From Arthrobacter celericrescens (GTDB taxonomy: Bacteria > Actinomycetota > Actinomycetes > Actinomycetales > Micrococcaceae): 52,899 bases of DNA. The stretch covers positions 1 through 52,899 of the forward strand of contig NZ_QYLP01000091.1 in the NCBI RefSeq assembly GCF_003614925.1, read 5' to 3'. A program made the translations under genes and the position numbers. The notes below the pieces were generated by a model, which ran no database searches, was not told the DNA's origin, and was given only the letters and a program-made list of their open reading frames with translations. Positions 49,893 through 52,899 of the stretch are shown one piece after another (position 1 is the stretch's first letter; the number at the start of each line of letters is the position of its first letter).

Positions 49893-51641
49893 GTGAGTGC
49901 AGTTTCTTCGTCCCAGAATTTCAACCACGGATTTCCCACGCCCGGGCCCCAGGACCCTTCACCGCAAAAAGTGATGGACCACGTGTTCTTCCTGAGCGAA
50001 GGCGAATGGAAAACGGTCCGCGAGGAAGAACAATTCGACCACATCGTGATCGGCAGCGGGTTCTGCGGCTACGCCTTCGCGGAGCGGACACTGACCGTCA
50101 ACCCGCACGCCCGGATCCTGATCATCGAGCGCGGCCCGTTCTTCCTCCCCCAGCATTTCCAGAACCTGCCCCTGCCGTATCGGGAGACGCTCGGCGGACT
50201 TTCCGAGACGTTCCCCTGGACCCTGGCGGCAGCCACCGCCTGCCAGCCGCCCGGCAAGATCTCCTGGCAGCACGGCATGGTCCCCTTCTACGGCGGCCGT
50301 TCCATCATGTGGAGCGCCTGGTGTCCCCGCCCGGAGGAGGACGAGATGCGCGGCTGGCCGCGGGCCGTCATGGACGCCGCGAAGGCCCACTTCACCACGG
50401 CGGAGGACCTGCTCAATGTGGTTCCGGCGGACCAAATCGACGCCGGTGTATCGGCCGACGTCGTCGACCTGATCAACAACACCCGCCCGGTGTACGGGAT
50501 CATGCAGAAGGCCCTGCAGGATCGGCTGGCCGCCGGCCTGCACGAGATCGACTCCGCCACCCGGTCCATGCCGGCGCCGCTTGCTGCGGCCTCCGGCGCC
50601 AACTCGGGCATCGACTTCGCGAAATTCTCGACGCCGGCCGTGCTGCTTGAGCTTTCGGACAGGCAGCAGGCCCTCGCCTCGCAGGGCAAGGGCTCGCCGC
50701 TGCGCGTTGTCACCGACTGCACCGTGAAATCCGTAATCCAGCAGGACGGCCGGGCCACGGCCCTGGACACGAGCCGCGGCGTGGTGAACGTCGGTGACGC
50801 CAACCTGGTCCTGGCCATGGGCACGCTTCCCCCGGCCACGCTGGTGCTGAATTCCTTCCCGCAGGTCCAGCGCGCCGGCGAAAGCTTCAGCGCGCACTTC
50901 ATCACCTCGGTGGTAGCCAGGGTCCCGCGGCAGGACTACGACTTCAGCGAAGCCCTCGGCGAGCTGGAACTGGCGGCCATCTACATGGCGGGCAAGAGCC
51001 CGGCCGGCATGCAGTACCACGTGCAGCTGTCCGTCCTCTCGGACCGGAAGCCGGCGGAGAACGCGCAGAAGTCCGAGCGCTACGCCCCGGACGTCGTGGC
51101 CACCGCGTCCATGGCGCAGCTGCTGTCCTCGGAGGATTACCTGGTCTTCGTGTGTGCCGTGCTCGGCGAGCTGGACGAATCGAATCCGGAGAACCACCTG
51201 CGCTTCACCGGCGGCGCGGATCCCACCACCAACGTGACGCTGCAGGTGCTGGCCAACGCCACCGATGACGTCACGTGGGACTCCATGGACGAAGGCACGT
51301 TCCAGATGCTTGAGCGCGTGCTGTCCCCGGGCGGGGCCAGCCGTGTGGAGTACTGGCACGGCGATCCGAACACCGGAAGCTGGGCCGCCGACCGTCCGGG
51401 AATCCCCGAACGCCGCGTCCCGGGCCTGGTCCACGAAAGCTCCAGCCTGCCCATCGGCGACACGGAAGACGCCGTCGTCGGGGTCGACTACCGGCTGAAC
51501 GGTGTCGGGAACGTCTATGTCTCCGGCGGTTCGCTGTGGCCCACCGGCGGTTCCTGGAACCCGACCATGACCATGGTGGCCCTGGCCCAGGATCTTGCCG
51601 AAAGACTGGAGGCCGACGGCGGCAAGGGAGTTTCGCGGTGA
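49893..51641 (+). CDS. GMC family oxidoreductase
   Basis: A 582-residue FAD-dependent GMC-type oxidoreductase starting at GTG 49893, which has GGGGG in front; the longer frame has no support. The dinucleotide motif is HIVIGSGFCGYAFAER (GxGxxG) near residue 54. An ERGPFFLP segment follows, then HGMVPFYGGRSIMWSAWCPRP, which is the GMC signature region. The C-terminal half has VHESSSLPIGD with the likely catalytic His and ends NVYVSGGSLWPTGGSWNPTMTMVALAQDLAERL, the FAD-binding C-terminal run (S-P-x5-NP-x2-T pattern). The substrate could be a sugar, sterol or alcohol. It overlaps the PAS gene by GTGA, hence tightly coupled. Confidence 0.88.
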   Translation: MSAVSSSQNFNHGFPTPGPQDPSPQKVMDHVFFLSEGEWKTVREEEQFDHIVIGSGFCGYAFAERTLTVNPHARILIIERGPFFLPQHFQNLPLPYRETLGGLSETFPWTLAAATACQPPGKISWQHGMVPFYGGRSIMWSAWCPRPEEDEMRGWPRAVMDAAKAHFTTAEDLLNVVPADQIDAGVSADVVDLINNTRPVYGIMQKALQDRLAAGLHEIDSATRSMPAPLAAASGANSGIDFAKFSTPAVLLELSDRQQALASQGKGSPLRVVTDCTVKSVIQQDGRATALDTSRGVVNVGDANLVLAMGTLPPATLVLNSFPQVQRAGESFSAHFITSVVARVPRQDYDFSEALGELELAAIYMAGKSPAGMQYHVQLSVLSDRKPAENAQKSERYAPDVVATASMAQLLSSEDYLVFVCAVLGELDESNPENHLRFTGGADPTTNVTLQVLANATDDVTWDSMDEGTFQMLERVLSPGGASRVEYWHGDPNTGSWAADRPGIPERRVPGLVHESSSLPIGDTEDAVVGVDYRLNGVGNVYVSGGSLWPTGGSWNPTMTMVALAQDLAERLEADGGKGVSR

Positions 51642-52045
51642 CCGCGGCGGTCCCGGCGGTGGAAGGGGTTGTCCTGCCCACCGTTCCGCCGATGACCATC
51701 GCCGATGTGCTGGACAAGCAGGACGGCGTCTACTGGGTGGTGAAGGACGCGAACTCGGTGTTCCTGTGGGTCAACCAGAACTTCGCCGACCTGGTGGGCA
51801 TGACCAAGGACGAACTGATCGGCCACCAGGACTCGCGCGCCGAGCACGTGGCCCACGACAAGGAGGTCATGGCAAGCGGCAAGCCCCTGCTGAACTTCCA
51901 CGAAACCATCGAAGTGCCCCTCAAAGACGGCGGCTGGGTGAACGTGGACATCGTGACGCAGAAGGGCCTCCTGCGCTCCCTGGACACCGGCGCGATCATC
52001 GGGATCACGGTGTGCTTCTCCCTGGCGGATCCGCCCAGTGAGTGA
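51638..52045 (+). CDS. PAS-domain protein without effector domain
   Basis: A 135-residue protein from GTG 51638, overlapping the oxidoreductase stop. It is a single PAS fold: TIADVLDKQDGVYWVVKDAN, FLWVNQNFADLVGMTKDELIGHQDSR, then FHETIEVPLKDGGWVNVDIVTQKGLL and GAIIGITVCFSLAD, matching PAS beta-alpha-beta order. There is no kinase, GGDEF, or HTH part. Such stand-alone PAS proteins bind haem, flavin or small ligands. Here it is translated between an FAD oxidoreductase and a cupin, so a ligand or redox sensing partner is conceivable. The stop overlaps the cupin start by eight bases. Confidence 0.85.
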   Translation: MTAAVPAVEGVVLPTVPPMTIADVLDKQDGVYWVVKDANSVFLWVNQNFADLVGMTKDELIGHQDSRAEHVAHDKEVMASGKPLLNFHETIEVPLKDGGWVNVDIVTQKGLLRSLDTGAIIGITVCFSLADPPSE

Positions 52046-52616
52046 CATCGGCATCGGAGGGCCCGACGCAGCGGGCTGGATCAAGCGGCTGGGCATGACG
52101 CCGTCGGGGGTCGGCGGCTGGTTCGCACCGGCGATGGTGAGCAACGAGGCCATTCCCGGCGCGGCGCTGCCGTCCCGCTTCGGCGGCGCCGACCATCCGC
52201 TCTACAGCTCCAACTGGTACCTGCTGGAGGCCGGCGAGGTCCTGGAGATGCATATGCTCAGGCAGGATGAGCTGTGGTTCTTCCATTTGGGCACGCCGGT
52301 GCGGCTGCACGTGTTCTCCGGGGAGGACGCGTATGCGGAGACGGTGTTCGGCCCGGATCCGGACGCCGGCCAGATCCTGCACGGAGCCGCGCCGCATTCC
52401 ACCTGGTTCGGTGCGGAGCTGGCCGGACCGGGGTTCGCGCTGGTCAGCTGCAGCCTGTCACCCGGATACGAGCCGGCGGATTCGGCGAAACCCACGGAGG
52501 ATGAGGTCGCGGCGCTCGTGGCCGAGTTCCCCGGGCAGGCGGGGCTGATCCGGCGGCTGGCGGGCGGGCAGCCTGCGGAGGAGCAGTTCGCGGGAGGGCG
52601 GTTCACCGTTCAATAG
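52038..52616 (+). CDS. DUF985 cupin-fold protein
   Basis: A 192-residue protein of the DUF985/Cupin_5 family. The cupin marks are SSNWYLLEAGEVLEMHMLRQDELWFFHLGTPVRLHVF and LHGAAPHSTWFGAELAGPGFALVSCSLSPGYEPAD, with the usual W/H metal-pocket residues. The GTG 52038 start overlaps the PAS gene. The C-terminal part (DEVAALVAEFPGQAGLIRRL) is as in relatives. The enzymatic role of DUF985 proteins is not established. Its coupling with GMC and PAS genes suggests a sugar or small-molecule oxidation route. Three 15-bp repeats follow at its end. Confidence 0.9.
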   Translation: MSDIGIGGPDAAGWIKRLGMTPSGVGGWFAPAMVSNEAIPGAALPSRFGGADHPLYSSNWYLLEAGEVLEMHMLRQDELWFFHLGTPVRLHVFSGEDAYAETVFGPDPDAGQILHGAAPHSTWFGAELAGPGFALVSCSLSPGYEPADSAKPTEDEVAALVAEFPGQAGLIRRLAGGQPAEEQFAGGRFTVQ

Positions 52617-52651
52617 GAGGGACGGTCAATAGGAGCACGGTTCAATAGGGC
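52607..52651. repeat. Three-copy 15-bp tandem repeat at the cupin stop
   Basis: Copies CCGTTCAATAGGAGG, ACGGTCAATAGGAGC and ACGGTTCAATAGGG occur in a row. The first holds the TAG stop of the cupin gene. Each repeat carries an in-register TAG. Confidence 0.5.
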
Positions 52652-52661
52652 TGTTTCATTG

Positions 52662-52694
52662 GTGGGACGCGTCGGCATGGCCGGCGCGTCCCAC
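52662..52694. terminator. Bidirectional hairpin terminator
   Basis: GTGGGACGCG at 52662-52671 pairs with CGCGTCCCAC at 52685-52694, with a GC-rich inner loop. It stands between the convergent cupin (plus) and FG-GAP (minus) genes. Confidence 0.6.
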
Positions 52695-52742
52695 TTGTCT
52701 GTCCACTGTCGAACAGAGGCTCCTGTCGAAGGGGCCCCGGGG

Positions 52743-52899
52743 CTAAACCAAAGCGGTCATCACGTTCCAACCCCCACCAACACGCACCCGCGCCAACCAC
52801 CCACCGCGCCCGTTCCCCGGATACAACCACAACGACCCCGACGAATCCCGCGCCAACACATCCACCCGGCCATCACCATTGAAATCACCCGGCCCCACC
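52743..52899 (-). CDS. FG-GAP/VCBS-repeat protein, 3' end only
   Basis: On the minus strand the last 51 codons read a beta-propeller repeat with GDFNGDGRVDVLARD, a calcium-binding FG-GAP/VCBS motif. SLWLYPGNGRGGW follows, then a final half-repeat ending WNVMTALV and TAG at 52745-52743. The gene continues beyond the window. Such proteins are usually secreted, and Arthrobacter species carry many. No function can be assigned from this fragment. Confidence 0.8.
   Translation of the reverse strand, partial: VGPGDFNGDGRVDVLARDSSGSLWLYPGNGRGGWLARVRVGGGWNVMTALV

Overview
The window is about 53 kb of GC-rich, densely packed bacterial DNA with strong G/C third-position bias. GTG and TTG starts are common, and several genes seem to be transcribed from their own start codon. 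An HspR-type dnaK-grpE operon, ECF42-like sigma factor, polyketide-antibiotic-type ABC exporter and PASTA proteins point to an actinobacterium, most likely Micrococcaceae (Arthrobacter or Pseudarthrobacter group). The genus is inferred from gene style, not from a marker gene.

Layout. (1) 1-7473: repeat-rich spacer, grpE and dnaK with two HAIR operators around the promoter, a hypothetical gene, a DUF817 membrane protein, an MpaB-type oxygenase, and a TetR regulator divergent from a Rossmann NAD(P)-binding protein with paired palindromic operators. (2) 7613-19891: one co-oriented cluster encoding an extracellular/cytoplasmic contractile injection system (eCIS). The order is Pvc16-like cap protein, sheath, tube, Pro-rich protein, LysM/CIS-tube adaptor, VgrG-like spike, small Cys-containing tip candidate, gp25, baseplate J fused to a beta-propeller, tail protein I, then three single-pass membrane proteins, two of them PASTA paralogs. 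No AAA+ ATPase, tape measure, tail fibre or toxin is visible. (3) 19949-27083: alanine-type aminotransferase, class III aminotransferase with a GABA-type permease, a membrane protein, and an MFS transporter behind a long leader with a strong palindromic operator. (4) 27319-34769: a Cys-bearing membrane protein, a 60-bp hairpin repeat, an amidohydrolase-permease pair with a divergent TetR regulator, and an MMPL exporter with a divergent MarR regulator. (5) 35574-43753: methyltransferase, YciI/DGPF plus ECF42-like sigma pair, Phd/PIN toxin-antitoxin pair, LysE exporter, MFS protein and an ABC exporter. (6) 43858-49619: low-molecular-weight tyrosine phosphatase overlapping a P-loop-kinase/PabB fusion, a lipoprotein, cardiolipin synthase and PabC. 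(7) 49893-52616: GMC oxidoreductase, PAS protein and DUF985 cupin with overlapping reading frames. (8) At the right edge lies the 3' end of an FG-GAP/VCBS-repeat protein on the minus strand.

The most novel-looking parts are the eCIS cluster, with its membrane/cell-wall proteins and propeller-fused baseplate, the kinase-PabB fusion, and the GMC-PAS-cupin operon. No tRNA, rRNA, CRISPR array, transposase or integrase was recognised.
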